Assembly (NCBI GenBank): GCA_020629155.1
Contig: JAHDDW010000010.1
Coordinates: forward strand, 59,734-123,733
Reading direction: 5' to 3'
DNA: 64,000 nucleotides
DNA from: Acidimicrobiales bacterium
Lineage (GTDB): Bacteria > Actinomycetota > Acidimicrobiia > Acidimicrobiales > SZUA-35
The notes under the pieces are model-generated. The model was not told the DNA's origin. It saw only the letters and a program-made list of their open reading frames with translations, and did not search any database. Numbering within the stretch: the stretch's first letter is position 1; every line of letters starts with the position of its first letter. Both the position numbers and the translations under genes were made by a program. Of this stretch, positions 20,153 through 29,503 are shown in pieces.

Positions 20153-20339
20153 GTGGAATCCACTAAACAAGGTGTTAGCCTTAACAAGTCGTCGTGACTA
20201 AGAACTGTGATGACAAATCGAAGTCTGTGAAGGCCTGAAAGGGAACCACATAGCACAATGTAGATACGCTCCGCAGTGTTTTTACGGCGGAGCGTTCGCG
20301 TGGAAGGCCCTTGGGCCCGCTGACGGGAAAGAAGTATGT
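20153..20339 (+). promoter_or_regulatory. Leader of the rplC operon with stable hairpins
   Basis: The leader holds a perfect 9-bp hairpin ACGCTCCGC (20266-20274) / GCGGAGCGT (20287-20295) and, close to the start codon, a GGCCC-TT-GGGCC hairpin (about 20306-20318). It is the natural site for autoregulation of this ribosomal operon (L4 does this in E. coli by binding the S10 leader), but no known leader family was recognised. A GGGAAAGAAG stretch precedes the rplC ATG. Confidence 0.4.
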
Positions 20340-20984
20340 ATGACTAAAAAAGCTATTGTGGGCCGCAAAATCGGCATGACGCAGATCTGGGATGAAGACA
20401 ACAAGATTGTCCCCGTGACTGTTGTTGAAGTGAATCCTTGCCGCGTTGTGGAGATCAAAACCCAAGCTGAGCACGGCTATAACGCTTTGCAAGTTGCGAT
20501 CGATGAAAAAGATCCAAGCAAAATGTCTAAAGCAGAAGCTGGACATTATAAAAAAGCTGGTGTGACACCAGGAAAGAATCTTCTTGAGCTTCGCCTCGAA
20601 GATGTCTCTGCATATGAGGTTGGTCAAGAAATCGGCGCCGACACCTTTGAAGCTGGCGAATGGATTGATGTCAGCGGCGTAAGTAAAGGTAAAGGTTACG
20701 CAGGTGTTATGAAAAGGCATAACTTTGCAGGACAACGTGCAACGCACGGTGCTCACCTTGTTCACCGTATGCCTGGCTCGATTGGCCAGTGTGCAACTCC
20801 TTCTCGCGTCTTTAAAGGCATGAAAATGGCTGGCCGCATGGGTGGAGAAAAAGTCACCACACAGAACTTAAAGATTGTAAAAAGCGAGCCAGAAAAAAAT
20901 GTTGTTCTTGTTAAAGGCGCAGTACCTGGCAAAAAAGGTGGCGTCGTGATACTTAGTAACGCTACGAAGAAAGCGAGTAAGTGA
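20340..20984 (+). CDS. rplC: 50S ribosomal protein L3
   Basis: L3 nucleates 23S rRNA folding and reaches the peptidyl-transferase centre. The 214-residue protein starts MTKKAIVGRKIGMTQIW. It contains the central-extension signature FAGQRATHGAHLVHRMPGSI, which holds the conserved glutamine that is methylated in some bacteria. It is the first gene of the rplC-to-truA block here, because rpsJ is elsewhere. The stop overlaps the rplD start (TGATG). Confidence 0.98.
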   Translation: MTKKAIVGRKIGMTQIWDEDNKIVPVTVVEVNPCRVVEIKTQAEHGYNALQVAIDEKDPSKMSKAEAGHYKKAGVTPGKNLLELRLEDVSAYEVGQEIGADTFEAGEWIDVSGVSKGKGYAGVMKRHNFAGQRATHGAHLVHRMPGSIGQCATPSRVFKGMKMAGRMGGEKVTTQNLKIVKSEPEKNVVLVKGAVPGKKGGVVILSNATKKASK

Positions 20985-21604
20985 TGCCTAAAGTAGATGT
21001 TAAGTCGCTTAGCGGCGCGTCGTCAGAAACCGTTGAACTTGACGATTCAGTGTTTGGCCTGGAGCCAAATGTGGCAGTTATGCACCAGGTTGTGAATGCG
21101 CAGCTTGCAGCAAAACGTTCAGGGACGCATAAAACTAAATCACGTTCTGAAGTTCGTGGTGGTGGTGCTAAACCTTGGAAGCAGAAAGGAACTGGCCGTG
21201 CGCGTGCTGGTACCTCAAGCTCGCCAATTTGGATAGGTGGAGGTGTTGCCCATGGTCCGCAACCTCGTAGCTATGCAGAAAAAACTAATAAGAAAATGAA
21301 AAAATTGGCAATTAAATCAGCTCTTTCCGATCGAGCAGCCAACGAAAAAGTTGTTATTGTCGATGCGTGGAGCTTCGCAGAGCCAAGCACAAAAGAAGCA
21401 AAAAAAGTGCTTACATCTCTAGGTGTTGAAGGTCGATCACTAGTGATCGCTGATCCACGTGAACCAAATGTTGCACGAAGCTTTCGTAACTTGCCTGAAG
21501 TTCAAGTAATTGAACCTGGTCAATTAAATACCTACGACATTTTAGTAAATGACAATCTTATCTTTGCTAAAAGTAACACGCCATTTCTTGAAAGTGAGGC
21601 ATAA
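20984..21604 (+). CDS. rplD: 50S ribosomal protein L4
   Basis: L4 lines the exit tunnel and in enterobacteria represses its own operon. The protein has 206 residues. The ATG at 20984 is preferred to the GTG just before it, because it overlaps the rplC stop by one base. The tunnel-loop region RSEVRGGGAKPWKQKGTGRA, followed by RAGTSSSPIWIGGGVAHGP, is conserved. The stop is shared with the rplW start (TAATG). Confidence 0.97.
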   Translation: MPKVDVKSLSGASSETVELDDSVFGLEPNVAVMHQVVNAQLAAKRSGTHKTKSRSEVRGGGAKPWKQKGTGRARAGTSSSPIWIGGGVAHGPQPRSYAEKTNKKMKKLAIKSALSDRAANEKVVIVDAWSFAEPSTKEAKKVLTSLGVEGRSLVIADPREPNVARSFRNLPEVQVIEPGQLNTYDILVNDNLIFAKSNTPFLESEA

Positions 21605-21897
21605 TGAAGGATCCGCATGATATTATCATTCGTCCAGTAGTTTCAGAAAAATCATATAAAACTATTGAAACCTCACAGGCATACACGTTTGTTGTTGCTA
21701 CTTCTGCAAGTAAGCCTGAAATCAAAGATGCTGTTGAGCAAATCTTTGCTGGTGTGAAAGTGGCTAACGTCAACACATTAAACCGCAAAGGGAAGAAAGC
21801 GCGCAATCGTCGCAAAAATACAGTAACTACACGTCCTACAACTAAACGAGCAATCATCACCCTTTCTGAGGGCGAGATTGACTTGTTCGAAAGCTGA
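21604..21897 (+). CDS. rplW: 50S ribosomal protein L23
   Basis: L23 lies at the tunnel exit and is the docking site for trigger factor and SRP. The 97-residue protein begins [18 protein letters not shown], with the family motif [IV]-I-[KR]-P-V-[VL]-[ST]-E-K. It also has the basic loop [11 protein letters not shown], which contacts 23S rRNA. It is coupled to rplD by a one-base overlap. Confidence 0.97.
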   Translation: MKDPHDIIIRPVVSEKSYKTIETSQAYTFVVATSASKPEIKDAVEQIFAGVKVANVNTLNRKGKKARNRRKNTVTTRPTTKRAIITLSEGEIDLFES

Positions 21898-21902
21898 GCA
21901 TA

Positions 21903-22739
21903 ATGGCTATTCGTACCAGAAAACCAACAAGCCCTGGTCGTCGGTTTCAGACATCATCAGATTTTTCTGAGTTAACGACGACAAAACCAGAAAAATCACT
22001 TCTTGCTAAACAGCACTCAAGTGGTGGTCGTAATAACCATGGTCGCAAGACTTCTCGTCATCGCGGTGGTGGCCACAAGCGTCGTTATCGCATCATCGAT
22101 TTCCGTCGAACAAAAGACGCAATTCCTGCGACTGTTGCGACGATTGAATATGACCCTAACCGAAACTGCCGTATCGCTCTTCTCAATTATCGAGATGGTG
22201 AGAAGCGTTATATCATCGCTCCAAAAAACCTAGAGGTTGGCGCAACGGTTGAATCTGGCCCTAAAGCAGATATTTTGCCAGGAAATTGTTTACCTCTTCG
22301 TTATATCCCAGTTGGAACGATTATTCACGCAATTGAACTTAACCCTGGTGCTGGTGCAAAGCTAGCTCGTTCTGCTGGTTCTGGCGTGCAGTTGGTTGCT
22401 AAAGAAGGTCAATACGCGACATTGCGTTTGCCGAGCACTGAAATGCGTAAGATTCCTATCGACTGTCGTGCAAGCATTGGCGAGGTTGGTAACTCAGAAG
22501 CTGAGCTTATCAAGGTTGGTAAAGCTGGTCGTAATCGCTGGAAAGGGAAACGTCCACAAACACGTGGTGTTGCTATGAACCCTGTTGATCACCCACATGG
22601 TGGTGGTGAAGGTAAAACTTCTGGTGGTCGTCACCCAGTTTCGCCATGGGGTCAAGCTGAAGGTAAAACCCGTAAACGAAAGAAAAAGTCGTCAAATCTG
22701 ATTGTGCGTCGCAGACGTACACGTGGGTCTAGGAGGTAG
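21903..22739 (+). CDS. rplB: 50S ribosomal protein L2
   Basis: L2 is required for subunit association and peptidyl-transferase activity. The 278-residue protein has the [20 protein letters not shown] segment near residue 40 and the C-terminal [20 protein letters not shown] motif with the functionally important histidine. It starts five bases after rplW and precedes rpsS by five. Confidence 0.98.
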   Translation: MAIRTRKPTSPGRRFQTSSDFSELTTTKPEKSLLAKQHSSGGRNNHGRKTSRHRGGGHKRRYRIIDFRRTKDAIPATVATIEYDPNRNCRIALLNYRDGEKRYIIAPKNLEVGATVESGPKADILPGNCLPLRYIPVGTIIHAIELNPGAGAKLARSAGSGVQLVAKEGQYATLRLPSTEMRKIPIDCRASIGEVGNSEAELIKVGKAGRNRWKGKRPQTRGVAMNPVDHPHGGGEGKTSGGRHPVSPWGQAEGKTRKRKKKSSNLIVRRRRTRGSRR

Positions 22740-22744
22740 ACACT

Positions 22745-23023
22745 ATGGCTCGTAGTCTTAAAAAAGGTGCGTTCGTTGATGATCATCTGCTCAAAAAAGT
22801 AGATGTATTAAATGAATCAAATGATAAAAAAGTTATAAAAACATGGTCACGTCGATCAACAATTATTCCAGATATGGTTGGTCACACGATTGCTGTTCAT
22901 GATGGTCGCAAGCATGTGCCGGTGTACATTACCGAATCTATGGTTGGCCATAAACTTGGTGAGTTTGCACCAACAAAAACTTTTAGACATCACGCTGGCC
23001 AAGAAAAGGTTGGTAGACGCTAA
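22745..23023 (+). CDS. rpsS: 30S ribosomal protein S19
   Basis: S19 is in the 30S head and contacts the A-site finger bridge. The 92-residue protein starts [19 protein letters not shown] and contains the conserved [20 protein letters not shown] and the [15 protein letters not shown]-terminal part. Length and motifs are normal. Its stop overlaps the rplV start. Confidence 0.98.
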   Translation: MARSLKKGAFVDDHLLKKVDVLNESNDKKVIKTWSRRSTIIPDMVGHTIAVHDGRKHVPVYITESMVGHKLGEFAPTKTFRHHAGQEKVGRR

Positions 23024-23643
23024 TGACAGTAACACTTGAACGAACGTCAACAAAGGCACAGATTAAATTCTTGCGTATGTCTGCTTCAAAAGCTCGCGTT
23101 GTTCTCAACTTGGTGCGAGGCAAAAAAGTAGGCGAAGCATTTCAGATTCTTGAATTCTCTGAACGTCTAGCAGCAGAACCGATCAGCAAATGTTTAGCCT
23201 CTGCAGTAGCGAATGCTGAACATAATGATGACATTGCCGCAGATGAATTGTTTGTTGCTGAGTGCTTTGCTGATGAAGGCCCAACCATCAAACGATTTAA
23301 GCCTAGAGCGCGTGGTCGTGCTGGTAAAATTAATAAACAAACTTGCCACGTTACTATCGTCGTTGCTCGTTTCACGCAAGAAGAGTTAGATGCATTCCGC
23401 GCTTCTCAAGAATTGCGCGATGCGACAAGGCCAACAGCTGCTAAAGCAAAATCAACCGATCGTAAACGTCGTGTGGCTAAGAGCAAAAAAACTGTTGAGG
23501 AAGAACCAGCAGTTGAAACAGAACCACAAGATGAAGTTTCACAAGAACAAGAAGTAGCTGAATCTGCTGAAGAAACAACAGAAGAAGCCACTTCAGAAGA
23601 GAGTGAAGTGAAGGAAGAAGCAACCGAAGAGGAGACCGACTAA
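23023..23643 (+). CDS. rplV: 50S ribosomal protein L22 with long acidic tail
   Basis: L22 spans the large subunit, its hairpin lining the exit tunnel. The core (about residues 1-118) shows the family segments [20 protein letters not shown] and [21 protein letters not shown] tail of about 85 residues follows: first basic ([14 protein letters not shown]), then very acidic and rich in Glu, Thr, Ala and Ser up to the end at 206. Typical L22 is 110-120 residues. The tail is probably disordered and surface exposed. The gene is coupled to rpsS and rpsC by one-base overlaps. Confidence 0.96.
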   Translation: MTVTLERTSTKAQIKFLRMSASKARVVLNLVRGKKVGEAFQILEFSERLAAEPISKCLASAVANAEHNDDIAADELFVAECFADEGPTIKRFKPRARGRAGKINKQTCHVTIVVARFTQEELDAFRASQELRDATRPTAAKAKSTDRKRRVAKSKKTVEEEPAVETEPQDEVSQEQEVAESAEETTEEATSEESEVKEEATEEETD

Positions 23644-24524
23644 TGGGTCAAAAAGTACATCCCTATGGTTTCCGACTTGGTGTCATCACTGATTGGAAGT
23701 CTCGTTGGATAGCTGATCGTGAAGAATATCAGCAGAACATCATTCAAGATTCAGAAATCAGAAGTTACCTGATGAAACAATTACCAAATGCTGCGATTTC
23801 TCGTGTTGACATTGAAAGAACACGTGATCGTTTGCAGATAGATGTGCATACTGCGCGTCCAGGTATTGTGATCGGTCGTAAAGGCTCTGAAGCTGATCGT
23901 TTGCGTACAGCGCTTATTAACGTAACAGGCAACTCGCAGGTTAAGCTCAACATTGTTGAGATTAAGCAACCAGAACTTGATGCGGCTTTGATCGCTCAAG
24001 GTGTTGCTGACCAGTTGACAGGTCGTATGGCCTTTCGTCGTGCTATGAAGCGCGCGATGCAAAATGCTATGAAAGCTGGCGCGAAAGGTGTGAAGATCCA
24101 ATCTTCAGGTCGTCTCGGTGGTGCTGACATGAGCCGCACAGAGTGGTACCGCGAAGGACGTGTTCCTTTACATACACTACGTGCTGATGTTAGCTACGGC
24201 TTTCGTGAAGCTCACACAACCTATGGTCGCATTGGCGTCAAGGTGTGGCTCTATCGTGGTGATATCTTGCCATATAAAGCGAGTGCGGACGAGCTTGCTG
24301 CTAAAGCAAAAGCTGCGACGAAACAACAAGCTCCACAAGCGCCAGTTGTATCGTCTGCTCGGCGTAAAGCTGAAGCTGCTGGTGCAGTTGAAGAGCCAGC
24401 TCCGCTCGTTAAGCAAGCTGATCCTGAGTTCGAGCGTTTGCTTAACGAAGAAGAAGCTGTTGAAGCTGCATTAAAGAATAAGCCTGGTGAGAAAAAAGGC
24501 TTTCGTGCAGGGGATGGTGACTAA
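23643..24524 (+). CDS. rpsC: 30S ribosomal protein S3
   Basis: S3 lies at the mRNA entry tunnel and has helicase activity with S4 and S5. The 293 residues include the KH domain motif [18 protein letters not shown] (about 78-95) and the C-terminal [20 protein letters not shown]. After about residue 215 comes a charged, Ala/Glu/Lys-rich extension of about 75 residues, beyond the usual 210-235. Translation is coupled to rplV and rplP follows after two bases. Confidence 0.97.
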   Translation: MGQKVHPYGFRLGVITDWKSRWIADREEYQQNIIQDSEIRSYLMKQLPNAAISRVDIERTRDRLQIDVHTARPGIVIGRKGSEADRLRTALINVTGNSQVKLNIVEIKQPELDAALIAQGVADQLTGRMAFRRAMKRAMQNAMKAGAKGVKIQSSGRLGGADMSRTEWYREGRVPLHTLRADVSYGFREAHTTYGRIGVKVWLYRGDILPYKASADELAAKAKAATKQQAPQAPVVSSARRKAEAAGAVEEPAPLVKQADPEFERLLNEEEAVEAALKNKPGEKKGFRAGDGD

Positions 24525-24526
24525 TA

Positions 24527-24943
24527 ATGTTGATGCCTAAGAAAGTAAAACATCGTAAGCAGCATCGTGGTCGCACTAAAGGTCTTTCTAAGGGAGCTAC
24601 AAAGGTTTCTTACGGAGAGTACGGTGTGCAGGTTCTAGAACCTGCATGGATCACCGCTCGACAAATTGAAGCTGCCCGTATTGCTATGACTCGACACATC
24701 CGTCGTGGTGGTAAAGTTTGGATCAATATTTTTCCTGACAAGCCAGTAACAAAACGTGCTGCTGAGACCCGTATGGGTTCTGGTAAAGGTAACCCTGAAT
24801 ATTGGGTTGCGGTTGTTCGTCCTGGAAGAGTTATTTTTGAAATTTCTTACCCAGATGAAAAGATTGCTCGTGAAGCGCTTGAAAAGGCGATTCAAAAGCT
24901 ACCAGTTAAAGCAAGGTTTATAGCCCGTGAGGATGGTTTCTAA
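24527..24943 (+). CDS. rplP: 50S ribosomal protein L16
   Basis: L16 binds near the A site and helps position tRNA. It has 138 residues and starts [20 protein letters not shown], matching the conserved family N-terminus, so the ATG at 24527 is used. The [20 protein letters not shown] segment with its RMGSGKG motif is diagnostic. The stop overlaps rpmC (TAATG). Confidence 0.98.
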   Translation: MLMPKKVKHRKQHRGRTKGLSKGATKVSYGEYGVQVLEPAWITARQIEAARIAMTRHIRRGGKVWINIFPDKPVTKRAAETRMGSGKGNPEYWVAVVRPGRVIFEISYPDEKIAREALEKAIQKLPVKARFIAREDGF

Positions 24944-25164
24944 TGGCTGATTCAATACAAGAAATAGCTGACTCAGAGCTTATCGAAAGAGTTGCTACTA
25001 ATAAGAAAGAACTGTTTAACCTTCGCTTTCAGCGTGCCACAGGGCAGCTCGAAAATATCGCAAGAGTGAAACAAGTCCGAAGAGAGATAGCTCGCATTAA
25101 AACAGAAATTCGTGCGAGAGAAATTAAAGCAGCTGAACGTGTTGCTGCTGGGAAGGAAGCATAA
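24943..25164 (+). CDS. rpmC: 50S ribosomal protein L29
   Basis: L29 sits next to L23 at the tunnel exit. The 73-residue, mostly helical protein has the signature [20 protein letters not shown] and [15 protein letters not shown]. It is slightly longer than the usual 60-70 residues at its C-terminus. One-base overlaps join it to rplP and rpsQ. Confidence 0.96.
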   Translation: MADSIQEIADSELIERVATNKKELFNLRFQRATGQLENIARVKQVRREIARIKTEIRAREIKAAERVAAGKEA

Positions 25165-25433
25165 TGACCGACGTTTCTACTCGATCTCAAAGTCGTAAAG
25201 TTCGTGAAGGCTTAGTTGTCTCAACAAAGATGGATAAGACTGCAGTTGTTGAAGTCGTTAGCCGATCTCGTCATCCTCGTTATAACAAAACTGTGCAGAC
25301 AAGCAAGAAATATTTTGCACATGATGAAGAGAATGATTTGAATGAGGGTGACCGTGTTCAAATAGTTGAAACCCGTCCGCTGTCTGCTAAGAAGCGCTGG
25401 CGAGTTCTAGAAATCTTGGAGCGTGCACGATGA
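25164..25433 (+). CDS. rpsQ: 30S ribosomal protein S17
   Basis: S17 is a primary 16S rRNA-binding OB-fold protein. Its 89 residues include [20 protein letters not shown] and [19 protein letters not shown], the family motif G-D-x-V-x-I-x-E-x-R-P-L-S-x-x-K-x-[WR]. It overlaps rplN by 4 bases (ATGA). Confidence 0.97.
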   Translation: MTDVSTRSQSRKVREGLVVSTKMDKTAVVEVVSRSRHPRYNKTVQTSKKYFAHDEENDLNEGDRVQIVETRPLSAKKRWRVLEILERAR

Positions 25434-25798
25434 TTCAACAAGAGTCAAGACTTAAAATTGCTGATAACAGTGGAGCTAAAGAGGTTCTTTGTATAAAAGT
25501 TCTTGGTGGTTCACGTAAGCGTTACGCAGGCGTTGGCGACATTTTTGTCGCAACGGTTAAAGATGCAACGCCTGGTGCCTCTATAAAAAAAGGTGAAGTT
25601 GTAAAGTGCGTTGTCGTGCGAACTCGTAAAGAGCGTCGCCGTGCAGATGGTTCTTATATCCGTTTCGATGAAAATGCAGCTGTGTTAATTAATGAACAAA
25701 AAGAGCCTACAGGTACTCGTATCTTTGGTCCTGTTGGTCGTGAGCTGCGTGAGAAAAAATTCATGCGAATCGTTTCACTTGCGCCGGAGGTATTGTAA
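25430..25798 (+). CDS. rplN: 50S ribosomal protein L14
   Basis: L14 forms part of an intersubunit bridge and binds the silencing factor RsfS. The 122-residue protein starts [20 protein letters not shown], the conserved N-terminus, and contains [20 protein letters not shown] at its end. It is coupled at both ends, to rpsQ and rplX. Confidence 0.98.
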   Translation: MIQQESRLKIADNSGAKEVLCIKVLGGSRKRYAGVGDIFVATVKDATPGASIKKGEVVKCVVVRTRKERRRADGSYIRFDENAAVLINEQKEPTGTRIFGPVGRELREKKFMRIVSLAPEVL

Positions 25799-26121
25799 TG
25801 AAAATCCGCAAAGGCGATAAAGTTATGGTTCTCAGTGGGAAAGATAAGGGAACAGAAAGTGTTGTTACCTTAGCGCTTCCAGCTAAAGGCAAAGTTGTTG
25901 TCGAGGGTGTTAATGTTGCGCAGCGACACACAAAACCTGCTGGAGAAAACCAACCAGGTGGAATCTTAGATAAAGATATGCCTGTTGATGTTTCCAACGT
26001 TGCAGTAATTAGTCCAAAAGATGGCAAACCAACAAAGGTTGGTTACAAAGTAAATGATGACGGTACGAAGGTCCGTGTTTGTCGTCGAACAGGTGTAGAA
26101 ATACCGGAGGTAAATGAATGA
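25798..26121 (+). CDS. rplX: 50S ribosomal protein L24
   Basis: L24 starts 50S assembly by binding the 5' end of 23S rRNA. The 107-residue protein carries the KOW motif [20 protein letters not shown], then [13 protein letters not shown] and the closing [12 protein letters not shown]. It overlaps rplN by one base and rplE by four. Confidence 0.97.
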   Translation: MKIRKGDKVMVLSGKDKGTESVVTLALPAKGKVVVEGVNVAQRHTKPAGENQPGGILDKDMPVDVSNVAVISPKDGKPTKVGYKVNDDGTKVRVCRRTGVEIPEVNE

Positions 26122-26678
26122 CTGTAAAGTATTTACCACGCTTTAAATCTTTATATGAAACTTCTATTAAAGACAAGCTAAAAACAGAACTTGAGCTAGA
26201 AAATGTTATGCAGGTTCCAACCTTGGAGAAGATTGTTCTCAACATGGGTGTTGGTGAAGCATTGATTAACTCAAAACACCTTGAGTCTGCAGTTGCAGAT
26301 ATGACAGTAATTGCTGGACAGAAACCTGTTATAACAAAAGCAAAAAAATCTATAGCTAACTTTAAGCTACGAGAAGATAATGCTATTGGTTGTAAGGTGA
26401 CGCTGCGTAATGATCGCATGTGGGAGTTCTTTGATCGTCTCGTGACGTTATCAATACCTCGCATTAGGGATTTTCGTGGAATGAGCACCCGTTCGTTTGA
26501 TGGTCGAGGTAACTATACTTTTGGCCTTACCGAACAGCTTGTGTTCCCAGAAGTTAACTATGATTCGATTGACGCTGCTAGAGGGATGGATATCACCATT
26601 GTGACAACAGCACAAAGTAATGAAGCAGGCAAGGCATTGCTAGACGCCTTTGATTTTCCATTTAGGCGTGAAGGGTAG
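26118..26678 (+). CDS. rplE: 50S ribosomal protein L5
   Basis: L5 binds 5S rRNA and contacts the P-site tRNA. The 186-residue protein has the conserved [34 protein letters not shown] and [20 protein letters not shown] segments. The ATG at 26118 lies four bases inside rplX. It is normal in length. Confidence 0.98.
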   Translation: MTVKYLPRFKSLYETSIKDKLKTELELENVMQVPTLEKIVLNMGVGEALINSKHLESAVADMTVIAGQKPVITKAKKSIANFKLREDNAIGCKVTLRNDRMWEFFDRLVTLSIPRIRDFRGMSTRSFDGRGNYTFGLTEQLVFPEVNYDSIDAARGMDITIVTTAQSNEAGKALLDAFDFPFRREG

Positions 26679-26686
26679 GCTGACTA

Positions 26687-26872
26687 ATGGCTAAAAAAGC
26701 ACTTATTAATAAGCAGAAGAAAACTCCAAAGTTCAAAGTACGTGGATACACACGCTGCAACAAATGCGGAAGGCCTCGTGCTGTATACCGCAAATATGGT
26801 TTGTGTCGAATTTGTTTCCGTGAAATGGCTCATGCAGGTGAGATACCTGGTGTGACTAAGGCAAGTTGGTGA
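26687..26872 (+). CDS. rpsZ: 30S ribosomal protein S14 type Z
   Basis: This 61-residue S14 is the zinc-binding form, with Cys-x2-Cys pairs in [10 protein letters not shown] and [10 protein letters not shown], ligands for one zinc ion. S14 helps assemble the 30S head. Many actinobacteria also keep a zinc-free copy elsewhere that is used under zinc starvation; none is seen here. The gene sits in the normal spc position between rplE and rpsH. Confidence 0.98.
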   Translation: MAKKALINKQKKTPKFKVRGYTRCNKCGRPRAVYRKYGLCRICFREMAHAGEIPGVTKASW

Positions 26873-26879
26873 GAATATA

Positions 26880-27284
26880 ATGTCTATGACTGATCCTATA
26901 GCAGATATGCTAACTCGCATTCGCAATGCGAACATTGCGATGCACGATGAAGTCTCAATGCCTTCATCAAAACTAAAAGTAGCGTTGGCTAATGTTCTTG
27001 AAAAAGAAGGTTACATCCAGGGTTTTAAAACTGTCGCTAAGCCTTCAGGGTTTGGTGAGAATCTCACCATCGATATGAAGTATTCGCCAGAGCGTGAACG
27101 AGTTATTAGTGGTATTAAACGTATCTCTAAACCTGGTTTGCGTATCTATTTAAAGAAAGATGAAATTCCAAAAATCCTTGGTGGTTTAGGAGTTGCAATT
27201 ATTTCAACAAGTAAGGGTCTGGTAACAGATCGGCACGCTCGTAAAACCGGTATCGGTGGCGAAGTGCTCTGTCACGTTTGGTAG
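26880..27284 (+). CDS. rpsH: 30S ribosomal protein S8
   Basis: S8 binds the central domain of 16S rRNA and in E. coli represses the spc operon. The 134 residues begin [20 protein letters not shown]. The C-terminal signature [20 protein letters not shown] leads to GGEVLCHVW. The size is normal for the family. Confidence 0.98.
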   Translation: MSMTDPIADMLTRIRNANIAMHDEVSMPSSKLKVALANVLEKEGYIQGFKTVAKPSGFGENLTIDMKYSPERERVISGIKRISKPGLRIYLKKDEIPKILGGLGVAIISTSKGLVTDRHARKTGIGGEVLCHVW

Positions 27285-27292
27285 GTTTGATT

Positions 27293-27829
27293 ATGTCTAG
27301 AATTGGAAATTCTCCAGTCACTATTCCTTCTGGAGTGGATGTCTCTGTTAGCGGCTCGGTCGTGTCTGTCAAAGGGCCTAAAGGTTCTTTAGATCACACA
27401 GCGCCGAGTGGGATACGTGTATCTACAGGAGATGCATCACTTATCCTGGCTCGTCAAGATGACACGCCACAACAGAGGTCTTTGCATGGGCTCACAAGGT
27501 CTTTGGTTAACAATATGATCATAGGAGTTAGTGAAGGTTTTAAAAAAGATTTAGAAATTGTTGGCGTAGGTTATCGAGCGAAGCTTCAGGGTTCTAAACT
27601 CGAGCTTGCGCTTGGGTTCAGCCATCCTGTAGTTGTCGAAGCGCCTGAAGGTATCAGCTTCGAGGTTCCAGAGCCAACAAAAATTTCAGTGCTAGGAATC
27701 GACAAGCAAGTCGTCGGTGAAGTGGCAGCAAAAATACGTGCACATCGTCCACCTGAGCCATATAAAGGTAAAGGCGTTCGATATGTAGGCGAACATGTTG
27801 TTCGTAAAGCTGGAAAGGCTGGCAAATAA
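27293..27829 (+). CDS. rplF: 50S ribosomal protein L6
   Basis: L6 supports the factor-binding site next to the sarcin-ricin loop. The ATG at 27293 gives the conserved [19 protein letters not shown]; an upstream GTG overlapping rpsH is less likely. The 178-residue protein ends with [20 protein letters not shown], the family signature. The stop overlaps the rplR start. Confidence 0.97.
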   Translation: MSRIGNSPVTIPSGVDVSVSGSVVSVKGPKGSLDHTAPSGIRVSTGDASLILARQDDTPQQRSLHGLTRSLVNNMIIGVSEGFKKDLEIVGVGYRAKLQGSKLELALGFSHPVVVEAPEGISFEVPEPTKISVLGIDKQVVGEVAAKIRAHRPPEPYKGKGVRYVGEHVVRKAGKAGK

Positions 27830-28200
27830 TGTCTAATGCAGTTACGAAAAAGCATCGTGCTCGTTCAAAACGTCAGTTTAGAGCGCGAAAGAAAATTGCT
27901 GGAACAGCTGCTCGTCCTCGTCTTGCAGTGTTTCGCTCGAACCGTCACATAAGCGTGCAGCTTATTGATGATGGTGAAGGTAAAACACTTGTTGCTGCGT
28001 CTTCGTTAGAAGCTGGCGTGCAAAAAGATGTGAAAAGCACTGGTTCGATTGAAGCAGCTAAACTCGTCGGCACATTGATTGGCGATAGAGCTGTTGCTGC
28101 TGGTGTGAAAGAAGTTGTTTTTGATCGTGGTGGCAATAAATACCACGGTCGTGTAGCTGCTTTAGCTGATGCAGCTCGTGAAGCTAAGTTAGAATTTTAA
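27829..28200 (+). CDS. rplR: 50S ribosomal protein L18
   Basis: L18 brings 5S rRNA to the large subunit together with L5. It is 123 residues with a basic N-terminus ([19 protein letters not shown]), the core [20 protein letters not shown] and the C-terminal [20 protein letters not shown]. It is coupled to rplF by TAATG. Confidence 0.98.
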   Translation: MSNAVTKKHRARSKRQFRARKKIAGTAARPRLAVFRSNRHISVQLIDDGEGKTLVAASSLEAGVQKDVKSTGSIEAAKLVGTLIGDRAVAAGVKEVVFDRGGNKYHGRVAALADAAREAKLEF

Positions 28201-28212
28201 GGAGAAACGATT

Positions 28213-28785
28213 ATGGCCAACAATGACAGAGGCGATAGCCGTGAGTCTCGCGTAATTACAATCAACCGTGTTGCTAAGGTTGTGAAAGGTGGACGCAGGT
28301 TCGCCTTTACAGCACTGGTGGTTATTGGTGATGGTAATGGGCGAGTAGGTTTGGGTTACGGAAAAGCAAAAGAGGTTCCGTTAGCTATCCAAAAAGGAAC
28401 AGAAGAAGCACGTCGTCTTATGTTTGATGTGGCTATGGCTGCTGGAACAGTTGTTCACCCAGTTATCGGTGAGCAAGGCGCTGGTCGAGTGATGCTAAAA
28501 CCTGCTGCTCCTGGTACAGGTGTTATTGCTGGTGGTGCTGCGCGAGCTATCCTTGAAGAGGCTGGTATTCAAGATGTGCTTTGTAAGTCTCTTGGTTCCT
28601 CTAACCAGATCAACGTTGCAAGAGCGACAATTAATGCGTTGCGTTCGTTGAAGCGTCCAGATGAAATTGCACGTTTGCGTGGTCTTGATCCTTCTGACTT
28701 CGCTCCTAAATATTTGCTTGAATCATATAACGATCGCAAACGTCAGCTTGCTGGTGTCAAAGACAAAGAAGAGGTGTCTTCATGA
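28213..28785 (+). CDS. rpsE: 30S ribosomal protein S5
   Basis: S5 contributes to mRNA entry and decoding accuracy. The 190-residue protein has the double-stranded RNA-binding part [20 protein letters not shown] with [17 protein letters not shown], then [19 protein letters not shown] and [19 protein letters not shown]. An AGGAG site lies 8 bases before the ATG. It overlaps rpmD by 4 bases. Confidence 0.98.
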   Translation: MANNDRGDSRESRVITINRVAKVVKGGRRFAFTALVVIGDGNGRVGLGYGKAKEVPLAIQKGTEEARRLMFDVAMAAGTVVHPVIGEQGAGRVMLKPAAPGTGVIAGGAARAILEEAGIQDVLCKSLGSSNQINVARATINALRSLKRPDEIARLRGLDPSDFAPKYLLESYNDRKRQLAGVKDKEEVSS

Positions 28786-28970
28786 GTCAAATTAAAGTAA
28801 CACAGAAGCGTTCTTCTATCGGATCTAAGCCAAAACAGCGTGGCTCATTGCGTGCGCTTGGTCTGGGAAGAATAGGTAAATCGAATGTTTTGCCTGACCG
28901 TCCTGAGATCCGTGGTGTGATTGCTAGGGTTCCACATTTAGTAACTGTTGAAGAGATCGTAGAGAGTTAG
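28782..28970 (+). CDS. rpmD: 50S ribosomal protein L30
   Basis: L30 is a 62-residue protein with the family pattern [20 protein letters not shown], then [20 protein letters not shown]. Members are absent from some lineages but normal in actinobacteria. The start overlaps rpsE (ATGA) and rplO begins two bases after its stop. Confidence 0.96.
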   Translation: MSQIKVTQKRSSIGSKPKQRGSLRALGLGRIGKSNVLPDRPEIRGVIARVPHLVTVEEIVES

Positions 28971-28972
28971 TA

Positions 28973-29458
28973 ATGAAAGTTCATGATTTAAAACCTGCTG
29001 AAGGTTCAAAAAAGTCTAAGAAACGAGTCGGTCGAGGTATCGCTGGTAAAGGCGGCAAAACTGCTGGCCGTGGTACTAAAGGTCAGAAAGCTCGTAGTAA
29101 AGTACGAGTAGGTTTTGAAGGTGGTCAGATCCCGCTTTACTTGCGTTCACGCAAACTTCGTGGCTTTAACAACCCATTCCGTGTTGAATACCAAGCTATT
29201 AACCTTGACGTTCTCTCAGAATCTGGTTTGAGTGAAGTTACGCCAGAAGCGCTGCTTGAAAAAGGTCTTGTCAGTCAAGGGTCACTTGTGAAAATCCTTG
29301 GACGTGGAACCATAACTAAAGCTGTAACAGTAAAAGCTCATGCCTTCTCTAAGAGCGCTAAAGAAGCTATTGAAGCTGCTGGCGGATCAGTAGAAGAATT
29401 GCCTTTGCCGTTCTCTGTGCGACCAGCTGCAAAAGGAAACGCACTAACCAACCGTTAG
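28973..29458 (+). CDS. rplO: 50S ribosomal protein L15
   Basis: L15 is a late-assembly protein that contacts many helices of 23S rRNA. The 161-residue protein has the glycine/lysine-rich N-terminal extension [20 protein letters not shown], the [19 protein letters not shown] motif, and a globular C-terminal part ending near KGNALTNR. secY follows after 45 bases. Confidence 0.97.
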   Translation: MKVHDLKPAEGSKKSKKRVGRGIAGKGGKTAGRGTKGQKARSKVRVGFEGGQIPLYLRSRKLRGFNNPFRVEYQAINLDVLSESGLSEVTPEALLEKGLVSQGSLVKILGRGTITKAVTVKAHAFSKSAKEAIEAAGGSVEELPLPFSVRPAAKGNALTNR

Positions 29459-29503
29459 TCTGCTACGTTAAGGCGATAAAGCTTTTATATTTGAGGAGTT
29501 TGG

